A stretch of DNA of 64,000 nt from Bagarius yarrelli (GCA_005784505.1 VCAZ01000006.1:7717724-7781723), one strand, 5' to 3'. Counted from the stretch's first letter, positions 22,441 through 34,012 are shown. The notes: generated from the letters alone by a model not told the origin. Translations and numbers: made by a program.

Positions 22441-24085
22441 GGTCTGAGTGTCAGTGGCTGTGAGAGCTTGGTGTTAAAGTGAAATCTGATAATCAGGAGC
22501 GACAGGCTTGGTAGAATAGAAAAAAAAGCTTAAGTAGGAGCGAGAGAGGGCCAGATGGGGTGGGTGGAGTACAGGAAAGAAAGAGAGCGACAGAAGTATT
22601 TATTGATAAATTCTACATTCCTTATACCTTTGCACAGCTCCTCTCAGTTGGTATGAAAATAGAATTTATGGACCAGTGTTATAAGCATGCATAAATATTT
22701 AAAGTCATTAAATCTATTGTTATTAACACAATAATGCAAAGCACAAATTTTCCAAAGAATTAAAAACGGCTATTTTAATATCTGCAAACCCAACCTGTAC
22801 CCTAACACAAGCCACAACCATTAGGGCTAAATTTCAATAATGACTAAAGGGGGGGCGAGTTTTCCAGACGACGTTTAGGTTGCAATTCTTATCAGCTGAC
22901 TTCTGTGACTTTATGTACGAATTCGGATAGGTCTACCATCTGCGTGTTTATTACTGAGGTAGGAGTGTCTGTGTTTTACAAGTGGGTGTTGCAGAAGATT
23001 GCAATATATAAAAAACATAAATGTAACATAATTTTAGAACTGGGTTATTATAATAAACCCACTGGAATAGGAATGTTTTAACTTAGATAATTTTTACGTT
23101 ATGTAATTGAGTGAATCTTGCATGACGCTGATATTACCCTAGTTTTAACAGTTTAGGTTATCTGGATCTTTTTAAATATTATTTTTTTTATTTATTTGCA
23201 GGGTACAGAACATATCTACATCCTTTACTGGTGAGCAGAAAGCAGAAACCTGAAAGCTGTGCTGGCGAGAGATTGTACAGTAGTTCATGTTGATTAAAAC
23301 ACACAAGAAAATGCATTTTGGAAAAAAAGCAGACATTCGCATTCGGACGGGATTAAATTTCTCTGAGGTCCACCAAAAAATAGTAGGTAATTTGCTTTGG
23401 AATTCTTACAGAGGTTGTGTGAGAAAAAAACCAGACATGGCAGATTAAAATCTCAAAGTACATCTGTGACAGAGAATTTTTTTCCTAACATCCTGCTGTA
23501 AAACTAGTCCAGCCTGAATTGTGGGTTGTGTCTGTATAAAATTCCCATACATTTTAAATTCTAAACCTAAACAATTTGATTGGATTTGAGCAAGCAAAGG
23601 GATGTGGGTGTATTTTGTATATCTACAAACTAAGCTATAAAATGTCAACCCACCGGGTAAAACCTTTCATACAAAAATGAAATTACACTTGCAAGAACAC
23701 ACAGGCAAAACACAAAACATAGATATTTTCATTTCATTAGCTATTAAATAGGAATAAACATAAAGGATTACTTTTTAATATTTGTTTTAATATTTTACCT
23801 TTCAAGTAGGTTATTAAAATGTTTTAGTTATACGCTTATACAAATTAATTTAATATTTGTTGTTGATAGTAACATTCCACTCACATTTTATCTTTGATAA
23901 TCATATTTCTACTCCAATTCGGTTATTTTATCCTTATATTTTAGTGCTTTTGTTTAAAAAAAACCAACACTTTTGTGTGTGAATGAGAAACGTTATTTGG
24001 AGTCAAAATTTAATTAAATTAAATTACACTTGACGTATTACATATAATTTTATTGATAACGTTTTAATTAAAATTAAATATACAA
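22441..24085. other. AT-rich non-coding DNA, nothing recognised
   Basis: Long AT-rich stretch; a palindromic AT segment TTTTAATTAAAATTAAA at 24063-24079. No gene or element recognised. Confidence 0.5.
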
Positions 24086-24260
24086 TTCATTCATTTATTA
24101 ATCTTCTATACCAGCTTATTCCCCAATTCGGGGATCCGCTGGAACCTATCTCAGCTGTCTCTGAAAGGGTAAAAGAGCCACACAAACACTCACACTTATG
24201 GGCAATTTAGAATCACCAATCAAACATGTTTTTGGACTGTGGGAGGAAACCAGAGTAAAA
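24086..24260 (-). mobile_element. tRNA-headed retroposon, 3' part (minus strand)
   Basis: Plus-strand text ATTCATTCATTTATTAATC, CTTATTCCCCAATTCGGGGA, GGGCAATTTAGAATCACC and TGTGGGAGGAAACCAGAG is the reverse complement of the 3' two thirds of the element at 13746-14298. It ends at an A-run where the next repeat begins. Confidence 0.75.
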
Positions 24261-24267
24261 AAAACTG

Positions 24268-24440
24268 GATGCAGGGGTGCCGGCAGCATTTTGGGCCCTA
24301 TGTAAGAATATAAGGTTGGGACACCTATAACGTCCATTTCACATCAAAAATACGATTATTTTACTGCTTTTAGTGCTATCACTAATAAAACAGATCTTTA
24401 GGGGGCCCCAATCTGCACAGGCCCTTAGATTTGTCCGTTA
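24268..24440 (+). mobile_element. Interspersed repeat, copy A of an unnamed family
   Basis: GGTGCCGGCAGCATTTTGGG, CCATTTCACATCAAAAATAC and CACTAATAAAACAGATCTTT recur in a second, SINE-interrupted copy at 32284-32640. I recognise it as a common fish repeat but cannot name the class. Confidence 0.6.
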
Positions 24441-25890
24441 TCAACCTCCTGCCCGGATGAAACCTATGCAGACTATTAGTCAACTAATTAATATTTTGTA
24501 TGAATCTGTGGCTAATAAGCTAAAATCAGTGTATAAAAGTAGACTAGTAATAATTGTTGTTGTATTACTGGTCCATGTTTGTTCACAGGAACCACTGCTC
24601 TAAGGATAGAACAAGACTGTGTACAGTATATAAGCACATGTGTGTGGAGAGCAGTACGGTCTCACTACCGATGTGTATTTTGCAATAGAGATGTCTGGAC
24701 CTTCTTTCTGTTATTGATCGCCCAGCACTTTGAGAACAAAGAGTTAATCCCTGAAAGGCAAAACAGCACAGATTTCGTCTCAGTCATGAAAGTTTAAAAT
24801 GTCTTCTTTTTTTGTTTGGTCCTGAGAGACATGTTCTCAGTGTAGCTGGTTGTGTGACCTGGGGCACAATGGAGATCCAATACTAAACCCTATTCATCCT
24901 ACATTGAACCAGTCAATACCTATTATTAGCTACAGTTGGCCTATCCGCTCAGCTCTGGCAGAGAAAAAGTAGGTTCTGAGATTGGCCAGTAGAAGAAAGG
25001 AAAGTGAAGACCTCATCCAATTCCTCTGCTAGAGCTGGAAATACTTCTGCGGAAAATGTGCTTTAATTGCACAGCAAAGCAAGAAGCTAAATAACACGCA
25101 AACCAAACACTTCTTAAAGAATAAAAGTCATATTCTTGTATTCCTCTGAAAGGATGTGTATAATAAGAGCGAACAATGCTAATCATAAACACTAATCACA
25201 ATGAAATGTCCTAACACTCCATATTACACTAAATACCACTGTATACTGTTAATTGGACTGTTATTTTCTTGTTTTATTGCAGTGAGAATGATGTGTCAAT
25301 GATTCAAAGCACTTTGATTCGATTTGTTGTTTTGTGTATAAAGCAGTATTTTAGGGCGGTTGCTTTGCTCTCGATTGTGTCCTGTTCCTCTGGTTAGTGT
25401 AACAAAGTCCAACCCAGTTTGATAAGTAATAAAACACATTCTAGTGACAGTATTGGGCCACTGCTTAAACCTGAACACTTTGTTTTCCTAAAGGTAATAA
25501 ACTGTAGGTTTAATTATAACAAATACGTAATTATACTTATAATACATTACTCTTTTTTTATTTGTGTTATTTTTTTTCTTTCTTTTTTTTCTCTCTTTTT
25601 GATAGCTTTTTCTTTCCTATAAGTCAGTTTTTAAAAAAATCATTATTATTTATAGTTTTTTCTATAACATACAGTATGTAAATACAGTATAGTGGGTCTG
25701 CATCTGAAACCACTTTTAAATTCTTCACTTAAAATTAAATATGAACAACAGTTTTGGAATTTAAATATGTAAAACAAAAAGAAAGGAAATGTTTAATATC
25801 CATACATTTAATATATTTAAAAGAATGCACTATTTCTAAGCACCGATTTATTTAACTTCATATTGATCATTTTAACGCCTTTGTAACAAA
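24441..25890. other. AT-rich non-coding DNA, nothing recognised
   Basis: T-rich run with many TTTTTTCTTTC words at 25550-25620. Nothing else recognised. Confidence 0.5.
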
Positions 25891-25894
25891 AGTT

Positions 25895-25982
25895 CAAGCA
25901 AACTCCACACTGAAAGACCACTGCTGGGGATACGAACGTTCTGTGAAGTGAAAATGCTAACCGCCAAGCCACTGTGCTGCCC
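25895..25982 (-). mobile_element. tRNA-headed retroposon, 5' fragment (minus strand)
   Basis: The reverse complement reads GGCAGCACAGTGGCTTGGCG then GTTAGCATTTTCACTTC, CAGAACGTTCGTATCCCC and TTTCAGTGTGGAGTTTGC, the head and start of the body of the 13746-14298 family. Only the first 90 bp remain. Confidence 0.7.
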
Positions 25983-26770
25983 ATTCCCTTCTTATTTCCT
26001 TTGGTCTTTCCTATAGTCACTGTAAGTTCTGAGAAAAGAGGTTTAAATAGGCAGCAGGTTCCTAAGGACTGTGAAAAGCTTTGTGGCAAAGTTGCTAATC
26101 CAATCCTCTCAACTTTCTTAGAACTCTATTAACATCATTATCTCAGTTTAAAGGTTCTACATACAGTAAACACACAGAAGGGATAGGAAGCAGATTTGGC
26201 ATACAGAAAAGCATACATTTTATGTGCATTTTTAGTGTAATAAATATTGGCTAAATTATTTGTATTCAATGTATTCAACTCACTTTCTCCTCAAGAAACA
26301 TATCAAGATCCAGGTTCATAAATTGGTTATACCACAAGGGACACTAAAAAGTCAGCAGAATCAATATAAATGTCATTTAAACATGAAACATTCAAGTTCA
26401 TCGACTCAAATCCAGCAATACAAAACAAATAAACATAAATATAGAAACCGGTTTACTCAGCTCAATAGCATCGTCTCATTCCAGGCTGAAAAGTTTTCTG
26501 AAGCAAAGAAACGCACATCATTGAGTGATTTACTGTAAACTGACATCCTTCTGGTTTCTAGCTGGAATATTGACTCATCATCTTTTATACCGTGGAACAT
26601 CTATCTGTGGTTTTGGCCATACGTCTATATGAGCAGTGTTCTGCCATAGGCTGTTTACTCAGTCTATAACAGAAATTTGACTTTACTACCTATACTACCC
26701 ATGATGCAGCATTGAATGAATGGTGAAAGATGTACAGTGACATACAGTAGGTGCTGAGATACGTGTGCAT
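25983..26770. other. AT-rich non-coding DNA, nothing recognised
   Basis: No tandem array or element seen before the CA tract. Confidence 0.5.
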
Positions 26771-26772
26771 GT

Positions 26773-26836
<64 letters not shown>
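26773..26836. repeat. (CA)n microsatellite
   Basis: About 32 uninterrupted CA units, among the longest pure dinucleotide runs here. Confidence 0.97.
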
Positions 26837-26839
<3 letters not shown>

Positions 26840-27620
26840 CAGAGTTGTGTCTATACACATTCTGATTGAGTCGTTGTGACATGGACAGCTCAACGGCCTG
26901 TCACTTTAACTTCACCTGTAAGCAGACTACTGGCCACGATAAAACACACACCCTGGATCTTTCAACACACTGTCCTGGGAGAACATCACACTGTTATATG
27001 GAGCTGAGGTGAGAGAGCCTGTCAGAGCAGTTACCAAGCTAATAGAGCTAGCAGCCAAGCAGTTCAGCTGGGAATGCACAATGGAAACAGATCATTTACT
27101 CTCAACTCCTTTACCATACACACTTTATAAAAGACACTATGCACTAGACCTAGTGCACACTTCTTAAAGACAATTTAACAATACCCGACATGAACTACGC
27201 CTTTCTTTTACAGAATGCTTTTACAGTACTGAACATGCATGGAAGATCATTATCAAAAGATAATGATTCTCTGACCAACAACTTATTATATATAAATAGG
27301 AAATTGTGACATACTCTTTGACATACCATTATTAGTAGTAAAGAATCTTCAAGATAACATCAACAGCATGTTAAAGCACAGCTCATTTTTCACACCTGCA
27401 TCAATAAATTATTTTTTCAATCTTTTTGTCCCTAAGGAAACAGATTTTCCACTGACACGGCTAGTTCAAGTGAAACATCTAAATTATCTGCAAGGGAAAA
27501 AAAGAATTGTAATGATGAATAAATGAATAATTTTCTGAGTGTAAAACTAACAGTGCTGGTTACAATTTTCTGAACTTAGCCTAGAAGACACGAGAGGTAG
27601 TTTGGAGGCATATAAACACG
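26840..27620. other. Non-coding DNA, nothing recognised
   Basis: AT-rich. AAAAGATAATGATTCTCTGA near 27256 is homeobox-like but isolated. Confidence 0.5.
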
Positions 27621-27621
27621 C

Positions 27622-27652
27622 GCACACACACACACACACACACATATATACA

Positions 27653-27712
<60 letters not shown>

Positions 27713-27725
27713 TATATATATATAC
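27622..27725. repeat. Compound (CA)n(TA)n microsatellite
   Basis: About 11 CA units, then a long TA run at 27654-27708 bordered on both sides by ATATACAGTATATA, so the array is symmetric and self-complementary. Confidence 0.97.
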
Positions 27726-27729
27726 AAAG

Positions 27730-28375
27730 TAATGCCTTCAAATATTTAAAACCACTTTCTGTTGCAACAATTTCCTTTCTTATATAAAATATCTATATAT
27801 GTAATATATGTAAATAATAATATAAAAAAGGAAAGCAATTTTTTTCTCTATTAAAGCTTTTCAACTCTATTAAAGCTAGTTTAGACACTGTAAAGCTGCT
27901 TCTGGACAAAATGAATTGACTGAAGGACTCCACATGGTCACCCAGGCAAGATTACTAAATTAAATAAACGTGTAATGTAATCAAAATATTATGTAAATGT
28001 CCCCTGACAAATCCCTGTTGAGTCGCTTTTTAAATGAAAGTTAGAAGAAAGCGTAGTTTAGTGGATGAAAACGTTCTGTTGTTCCACTTTTGTGATCTCT
28101 ATAGGCAAGAGCTATCTAACTGTGGAACCTTGGCCTGCTTATTTAATGTAGATTTACAGTTGGCCAGGTGGCGATCAATAAGAGAACAATGAGGAAAGAT
28201 AGAGGAGAACAAGGACTCTTATTGAGGTTTTAGACATAATGGCAGCCTCCTGCTAGGTACAAAAGATAATGAAAAAAATGGCTTGTTACAAAATGGGGCA
28301 TTTTTCTAAAGTGGTTTGATAATCAACGAAAAAAAAACCCCTGAAATAAGAATATATTTATCTTAGTGAAAGGAT
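27730..28375. other. AT-rich non-coding DNA, nothing certain
   Basis: 27880-27915 (ACACTGTAAAGCTGCTTCTG) may be a fragment, on the other strand, of the repeat seen at 19343-19415. Nothing else recognised. Confidence 0.4.
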
Positions 28376-28379
28376 ATGC

Positions 28380-28385
28380 TATCTG

Positions 28386-28481
<96 letters not shown>

Positions 28482-28489
28482 GCTAGCTA

Positions 28490-28532
<43 letters not shown>

Positions 28533-28575
28533 GTCTGTCTGTCTATCTATCTGTCTGTCTGTCTGTCTGTCTATT
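28380..28575. repeat. (CTAT)n(CTGT)n tetranucleotide array
   Basis: About 26 CTAT units change at 28480-28500 into mixed CTGT/CTAT units. On the minus strand this is a GATA/GACA array of nearly 200 bp. Confidence 0.97.
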
Positions 28576-28579
28576 ATCT

Positions 28580-28923
28580 TATTGTACTTATTCATTTTAA
28601 TGCATTTAACATATTTTCTGGGTGTTCCATTTATGAAATCTCTTGTAGAATAATTCCAAGTCACCTACAAACTCAGAACAAACCTAAATTTTTAATAAAA
28701 AATATTTTAGGCATGTAACATTAGTTAAAAACAAAAAATTAGAGGGCTTATACAGACAAACTAGGGAAAGCAATCAAGGGAGTTATCAGAAGAGAGAGTA
28801 TGAGGCAGGGCACACAGAACTCTTTTGTCACCTGGGGATGCGTATTTGCCCATTAGATGTTGACCTGATTTAGAAGCACAGCTGTGTAGGAACGCAATTT
28901 TAGACCCTTCCAGCATTCCCAGG

Positions 28924-28958
<35 letters not shown>

Positions 28959-29630
28959 CTCTTTCTTACTCTTCTCATTTCTCTCCCTTATACTGAATTA
29001 GTGGATAGGCTTTTGCTGTAGATTCTCTAAGACTCTCGTCAGTCTCTCACTCTAGAGTTGTCCTAAAGATTTTTGTCCAGTGTGCTTAACGTCAGGGTAT
29101 AATAGGCTTTAATAAGACCGGGCCATGTCACACACTGTGCCACTTGACACTAGACTTATTACTGCACTCCAGCTGCCTGCCCTCTTTATTTACAGCCGAT
29201 CATGAACTCGACTAGCCCATAGCCATGGAGGGACAAGTCTATGTTAGCACACACCACAAGCCCAAACAAGTCCATGAATTTCAAAATGAACTAAGTGCCA
29301 CAGCTTATTTTTTTCAACCTTTTTAGGTTTTATAGTTTCACAGTCAGAAAACTATTTTACTTTGTCATCCTGTCACATATATCACAACTTTCTTTACATA
29401 CCACCTTCTAAGTAAGTTGTTTTTCCCCTTCTTCTTTCTTCAAATCCCTGACCTTTGAAGCTCTGTAGAGGAGGACGTCCTTAGAGGAGGAGTTAAAGGG
29501 TCTATTGCTGGAACTAGGACTGCTAAAATATTTGGACTCCTAACGTTAAACAGATGTTGATATGAAACTCTGTTGTGACTTTGCTCTTAGCCCACAACGT
29601 AAATGTATGAGTGTGTTTGTGTACGATGTG
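28580..29630. other. Non-coding DNA with (CT)n tract
   Basis: 28926-28954 holds about 14 CT units. 29130-29290 is somewhat GC-richer with no repeat. No gene recognised. Confidence 0.5.
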
Positions 29631-29639
29631 AGGCCTTTC

Positions 29640-30110
29640 CCCTTTCCAGACTGCTGCTGCTCTCAAGCACTCATTTAATCAACCACAAGGAGCATTCAGA
29701 TCCTTTCAACACCTCTTTACAGTGAGCCCACACAAATCCCGGGCTAACTTTCACACACATGGTGCGACATGCATGCATGCAGCAGAGATGCGAGGGCTGT
29801 AGAAAGCGTAACTTTAGCCTCACAGAGAGAGAGCGCCATCTCACCACATCAAGCTGTGCAGGCAGTGGGCACTGCCACGTCCAATTCCAGCTGCTCTCAT
29901 GTGACAGGAGGCAGGAAAAAAACAGCCATGATCAGGCAAGCCAGAACGAGAGCTTGATTTAATAGCAATACTCAGCGGATTTGATTTCTTTCCACAAGCC
30001 AGCAGGAAGCAGCAACATAGAGTGATGGAAGCTGAGAAGAGACAGGCAGGCTCTAGGAAGCCAGTGGTGCTGAACTTTCTGGAAAAGTGTCAGCCTTGCG
30101 ACAATATCAG
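29640..30110. promoter_or_regulatory. Candidate conserved non-coding block
   Basis: Repeat-free, GC-richer text with a (GCAT)n palindrome at 29768-29782 and words like GAGAGCTTGATTTAATAGC near 29948. Two plus-strand frames are open over the same 190 bp, which speaks against one true reading frame. Regulatory role is inferred. Confidence 0.3.
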
Positions 30111-30801
30111 CTTTGAATGCTGCTATAATCCATGAAAAAGTGGCTCATGCATAACAAAGAGAAATGAGTAGCCGCACGGTAGCTTTATTTCTCTTCTGTC
30201 AAAGTTATCTTTAAGGTGGATGTGCTTTATGAAGCTCCTTTGTGAAAAAAAGCATCACTTTATATTTATGTTCTGCTCCTGAAATGCAGATTGTATGTTC
30301 AGATCTCCTCAAAGTCGTATCATACTTATCTGATAATATGTAAAGAAAGTTTAAATTTAAAACAACTAGTAACAAAGTGGAACTCAGTAACATCAGTAAC
30401 ATTCTTATACATGCAGAAAAATTCCTGACAGCTATACATCAGTCTGTTCCCCTATGCGGGTACATATGGTGATGCATAGAGAAGAGAGAAGGTGATCAGA
30501 AGGTCTTTTGAAGAGATGGGGACTAGGTCTTGAAAATATGAGAAAATATGAACTGAAATGAGCTTATAAAGTGAAAGGCAGACAAACAGGGTACTGCAAA
30601 CATGAGGGCAAAAGCCCCTAGGCCCTCGATCATGTGGTCTCTTCAGATAATTTACTTATACGCAAATATGTGCAGATTGACGCCTTTTTCCAAACTGTGA
30701 TCTACTTGCCTGTTTAGCCAAAGTCCTCTCCTTCTTTTAGTTTGATCTTTTTTTTAATTTGGCATGACTTTGAGCCATCAGCCATGCACAACACAGCACA
30801 A

Positions 30802-30807
<6 letters not shown>
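30111..30807. other. AT-rich non-coding DNA, nothing recognised
   Basis: No element or coding signal seen. Confidence 0.5.

Positions 30808-30874
<67 letters not shown>
30808..30874. repeat. (GA)n microsatellite
   Basis: About 33 uninterrupted GA units, all purine on the plus strand. Confidence 0.97.
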
Positions 30875-30878
<4 letters not shown>

Positions 30879-30879
30879 C

Positions 30880-31445
30880 AACGCTGACATTAGCTCTGGC
30901 CAGGCTCAATTCCTGACATGTGTAAATCTGTAGCAGGGAGAGTTGTAGCTCACTTTTTAACACACACACACATACACCACTTTTCCTCTGTACTGGCAAC
31001 TCTTTCTGGGCAAAGACAAAGTTGATATGGGCTGGCCTGCAGTGTGATGTTCAGCCAGAGAAAATCGATTATGCAGAACCCACCGAATCATGTTGCGTGA
31101 GAAATCAGTGCTTGTGGTTGGTGACAGTAAAACCAAGGTCTGGCACAGGCACAGCTGCAGCTGATGGAGAGTCTGCTCACCCTGCTTAGGTAAACAGGGC
31201 AGTGTTTGAATTTTTTTCACCACATACACCAGACCGCTTTGGAACAGCAAAGACCAATGGCACAGATGGCTTTGGAAAAAAGGAAAAAAAAATTCCACCC
31301 ATAAGTATTAAGCTCTTTCAATGAAATCCAGATTGAGACCTATAAAGAGCAGTTGAAAAACAGAACAGAGGGGTGAGGTGGGGATAGATAAAAACTAAAA
31401 GGAGTTCACTTTGGGTCAGTGATTGTATTTACACTAGGTTATGTT
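30880..31445. other. Non-coding DNA, nothing recognised
   Basis: Short CA run at 30961-30972. The minus-strand open frame at 30957-31298 lacks known motifs. Confidence 0.5.
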
Positions 31446-31448
31446 GGC

Positions 31449-31489
31449 AATAATAATAATAATAATAATAATAATTATTATTATTATAA
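31449..31489. repeat. (TAA)n(TTA)n palindromic microsatellite
   Basis: About eight TAA units meet about five TTA units, making a self-complementary array. Confidence 0.95.
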
Positions 31490-31735
31490 TGTAGATGCCT
31501 TTATTTGTCACATATACTTTACAGCACAGTTAAAAAAAATTATCGCATATTCCATCTTAGTAAGTTGAGGTCAGAGCGCCCCTGGAGCAGGAAGTGTTAA
31601 AGGTCTTGCTCAAGGACCCAACAGTGGCTGACTGGCGGTGGTGGGGCTTGAATCCAGGTCTTTCTGGTCTTCAGATCAACATCTGGCAGAGGTGGGGCTT
31701 GAACCCAGGTCCTCCTAGTCTTCAGATCAACAACT
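31490..31735 (-). mobile_element. SINE with duplicated B-box segment (minus strand)
   Basis: The element 3' end on the plus strand is GCCTTTATTTGTCACATATA, then TCCATCTTAGTAAG and GGTCAGAGCGCCCCTGG. The head end holds two copies of a 40-bp unit beginning GTGGGGCTTGAA, at 31641-31680 and 31692-31731, each with a B box on the minus strand. A related plus-strand copy is at 60880-61036. The middle CTTGCTCAAGGACCCAACAG is shared with the other SINE family. Confidence 0.75.
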
Positions 31736-31960
31736 CAAGTCATTATTATATAACAATAATAATTCATGCGAAATGTGCAGTCAGTATTAAACTGAACAGC
31801 GTTGCTATGACCATTTTTTACTTCTGCTTAATTCTCATGTGAAAGCAGGGAAACTCCTTCTGTTGTGTTGAGTATTAATTCCTGAGCCACAGCAACCTTT
31901 GACTAGGTAACTGTCAAAGGTTTTCAATCTATACATTCAAAGCTACTTAAGTGTGTAAAT
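31736..31960. other. Non-coding DNA, nothing recognised
   Basis: Short AT-rich spacer between SINE copies. Confidence 0.5.
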
Positions 31961-31961
31961 G

Positions 31962-32032
31962 GTATCTTAGCTGTTGGGTTGCAGGTTGGAGGGTTGTGAG
32001 TTCAAATTTCCAGCTACTGCTGTTAGCACAGC
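31962..32032 (+). mobile_element. SINE head fragment
   Basis: GGAGGGTTGTGAGTTCAAAT and TCCAGCTACTGCTG resemble the B-box part of the SINE family. It breaks off where the next copy starts at 32036. Confidence 0.5.
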
Positions 32033-32035
32033 CCT

Positions 32036-32200
32036 CTGGTGGTAGCTCAGTGGTTAAGGTGTTGGACTGCTAACTGGAAGATTAGCGGTTCGATTCCTAG
32101 CACCACCTTACCACTGTTGGGCACCTGAGTAAGGTCCTTAACCCCTATTGCTCAGTTGTATAAGTAAAATAAATGTAAGTTGCAGATGTTGTAGATGTAA
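32036..32200 (+). mobile_element. tRNA-derived SINE with decayed tail
   Basis: The best-preserved head in the window: GGTGGTAGCTCAGTGGTTAA (A-box part), GTGTTGGACTGCTAACTGG and the B box GGTTCGATTCC at 32088-32098. Then come CCACTGTTGGGCACCTGAG and TTGCTCAGTTGTATAAGT. The L2-type tail is decayed after ATAAATGTAAGTTG. At 32240-32283 follow 2.7 copies of the 16-bp unit ATGTAAGATTATATGC. Confidence 0.8.
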
Positions 32201-32283
32201 AGATGCACCTCTCAGATGTTAGATGTACAAATTCAATAAATGTAAGATTATATGCATGTAAGATTATATGCAAGATTATATGC

Positions 32284-32640
32284 AGTTCCCTATGAACGAA
32301 TATGAGGCTGGGCCCCCTAACACACCCATTCCACATCAAACATACTATTACATTGCTGCTAGTACTGCCACTACTAATAAACCAAAGAGAAAGTGGTAGC
32401 TCAGTGATTGAGACCGGGGTTCGATTCCCTTTACCACCACCCCACCACTGCTGGACCCCCGAGCAAGGCCCCTAACCCCCAATTGCTCAGTTGTATACAA
32501 GAGATAAATGTAAGTCGCTCTGGATGAGGGCATCTACCAAATGCTGTAAATGTAAAACAGATCTTTTGGGCTTCTGAAGTGTGTGTGCCATTAGAATCGT
32601 CCTAACCCCTTTAGCAGCACCCCGCTTATAAGGATGTGTG
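32284..32640 (+). mobile_element. Interspersed repeat, copy B, split by a SINE
   Basis: 32284-32390 (CCATTCCACATCAAACATAC, CCACTACTAATAAACC) and 32555-32640 (ACAGATCTTTTGGG) are the two halves of the family seen uninterrupted at 24268-24440. Confidence 0.65.
32391..32555 (+). mobile_element. tRNA-derived SINE inserted in a repeat
   Basis: AAGTGGTAGCTCAGTGATTG starts the head, the B box GGTTCGATTCC is intact near 32418, the middle reads CCACTGCTGGACCCCCGAGC, and the tail GTCGCTCTGGATGAGGGCAT then CAAATGCTGTAAATGTAA is near complete. The part between head and B box is shortened. Confidence 0.85.
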
Positions 32641-33035
32641 CCAAATGGCAACATTTTAAAACATTAACCTAGTTTCTTTATTGGATCTTTATTTTGGGTG
32701 TGTTGTTTTAAAGGATGATCTCTACATTTCATATGGATTTCCTCTGGGATTTCCTTCCACCACTTCAAACCGTACATGTTGGCAGATTGACTCCTCTAGA
32801 TTGGCACTAGGTGTGAATGAGTGTGTGAATATGTGTGTGAATTGCATCCCATTTGCTACAATAAGATTGGATTCGGATCCACCACAAGCATAATCAAAAT
32901 AGAGCCGGAAGAACGTTACAAAGATAAATGATTAATTAATGAACATATACACAGTTCCTGCATTTGGACTTGGACATTTGGGAAAAAATAGGAAAGCACT
33001 AATAGTTTTTTCCTGGTACTCGCTGATACTGGTAC
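32641..33035. other. Non-coding DNA, nothing recognised
   Basis: No element recognised. TGATTAATTAATGAAC at 32928-32943 is a short AT palindrome. Confidence 0.5.
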
Positions 33036-33210
33036 TTACATTTACAGCATTTGGCAGACGCTTTATTTATATCTTTTATATAACTAAGCATTTGAGGGTT
33101 GAGGGCCTTGCTCAAGGGTCCAACAGTGGTGGCTTGGTGGAGCTGGGAAACAAACCCAGAATCTTCGGGTTCATAGTTTAACATCTTAAACATGAGCCAC
33201 CACTTCCCAC
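33036..33210 (-). mobile_element. tRNA-derived SINE (minus strand)
   Basis: Plus-strand text TACATTTACAGCATTTGGCA is the tail complement, GGGCCTTGCTCAAGGGTCCA the middle, and ACAAACCCAGAATCTTCGGG then GAGCCACCACTTCCC the head complement. Confidence 0.8.
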
Positions 33211-33935
33211 TACTTTTTTTGGTTTTGTGGGAGTATTTGTATGACTTTCTGGATTGCGTGCAATTTTCTCTCATTTTGCCAGGGTTTAATTTTCAATGTT
33301 TGATTATATTACTTGCATTATATGTACTCATTTCTGTACCGTGAAATTTTTGCGGAACAAAGTTTGCAGTCTGCCATGCGAAGGTTGTCATTATTAATTT
33401 TGAAATATTACCGCACCGCTGAGCCTGTCATTCTGTCACTGCTGCCGGAGTCTTTGTGCGCTGAAAGTTCTATGACGTCCCTGACGTCACAAGAAGTATT
33501 GGAGAGTTTTTATGAGGACGAGTACATGAGCTCAGTTTCAGGAATCCTTAATAAAATCATCACAATACCATTAAACAGAGACAGGGATGTTAAACTATAG
33601 ACTCTGATACTATGATCTAAACAAATACACTGCACTAGTGTAGACCCGCAAATCTAGTCACAGTGCACATAACACACACTGGCATCATATAGCTCTAATC
33701 CTCTTCAGCACCCTGCACAAATCCGAAGTGAAACAATTCTTTTGCACAACGTCTGCTTCCGTCCTGTTGAGAAATATAATTTACGGCTAGCGAACGTGAC
33801 CCTTGGGTTACTCTTCCTCTCAGCTTCGCTCTCTTGCTCACACACCGTGCCAGAGTTGCAGCTGTGTCTAGTGAAAATAATGGGGTTAAAAAAATAATCG
33901 TGCGCACAAAGAGACCACCATATCTTTCTTTGAGA
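33211..33935. other. Mixed region with CRE-like pair and CpG-richer DNA
   Basis: 33340-33860 has more CpG than neighbours and a 95-codon plus-strand frame (33313-33600). The frame's translation matches nothing I know, and it has no convincing splice or start context, so it is not called as a gene. Two cAMP-response-like sites lie at 33473-33489. Confidence 0.35.
33473..33489. promoter_or_regulatory. Two adjacent CRE-like sites
   Basis: TGACGTCC (33473-33480) and the perfect palindromic CRE TGACGTCA (33482-33489) are separated by one base. CREB/ATF proteins bind this palindrome. Use here is inferred from the motif only. Confidence 0.4.
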
Positions 33936-33940
33936 GAGAG

Positions 33941-33942
<2 letters not shown>

Positions 33943-34009
<67 letters not shown>
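33943..34009. repeat. (GA)n microsatellite
   Basis: About 33 GA units, purine-only. It explains the Arg-Glu repeat in the open frame at 33834-34166. Confidence 0.97.

Positions 34010-34012
<3 letters not shown>

Noticed and set aside
28380..28575. Regular repeats that could suggest a CRISPR array
   Set aside because: It is a plain tetranucleotide microsatellite with no spacers, in a vertebrate genome.
30742..30999. Arg-Glu and Ser-Leu frames on both strands
   Set aside because: Translation of the GA array at 30808-30874.
32036..32110. Possible tRNA gene at the SINE heads (also 13746, 32391, 51545)
   Set aside because: A- and B-box text is present, but no cloverleaf with acceptor stem closes, and each is followed by SINE body and tail.
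33313..33600. 95-codon plus-strand frame beside the CRE pair
   Set aside because: Not recognised, no clear start context or splice sites; kept only as an observation.
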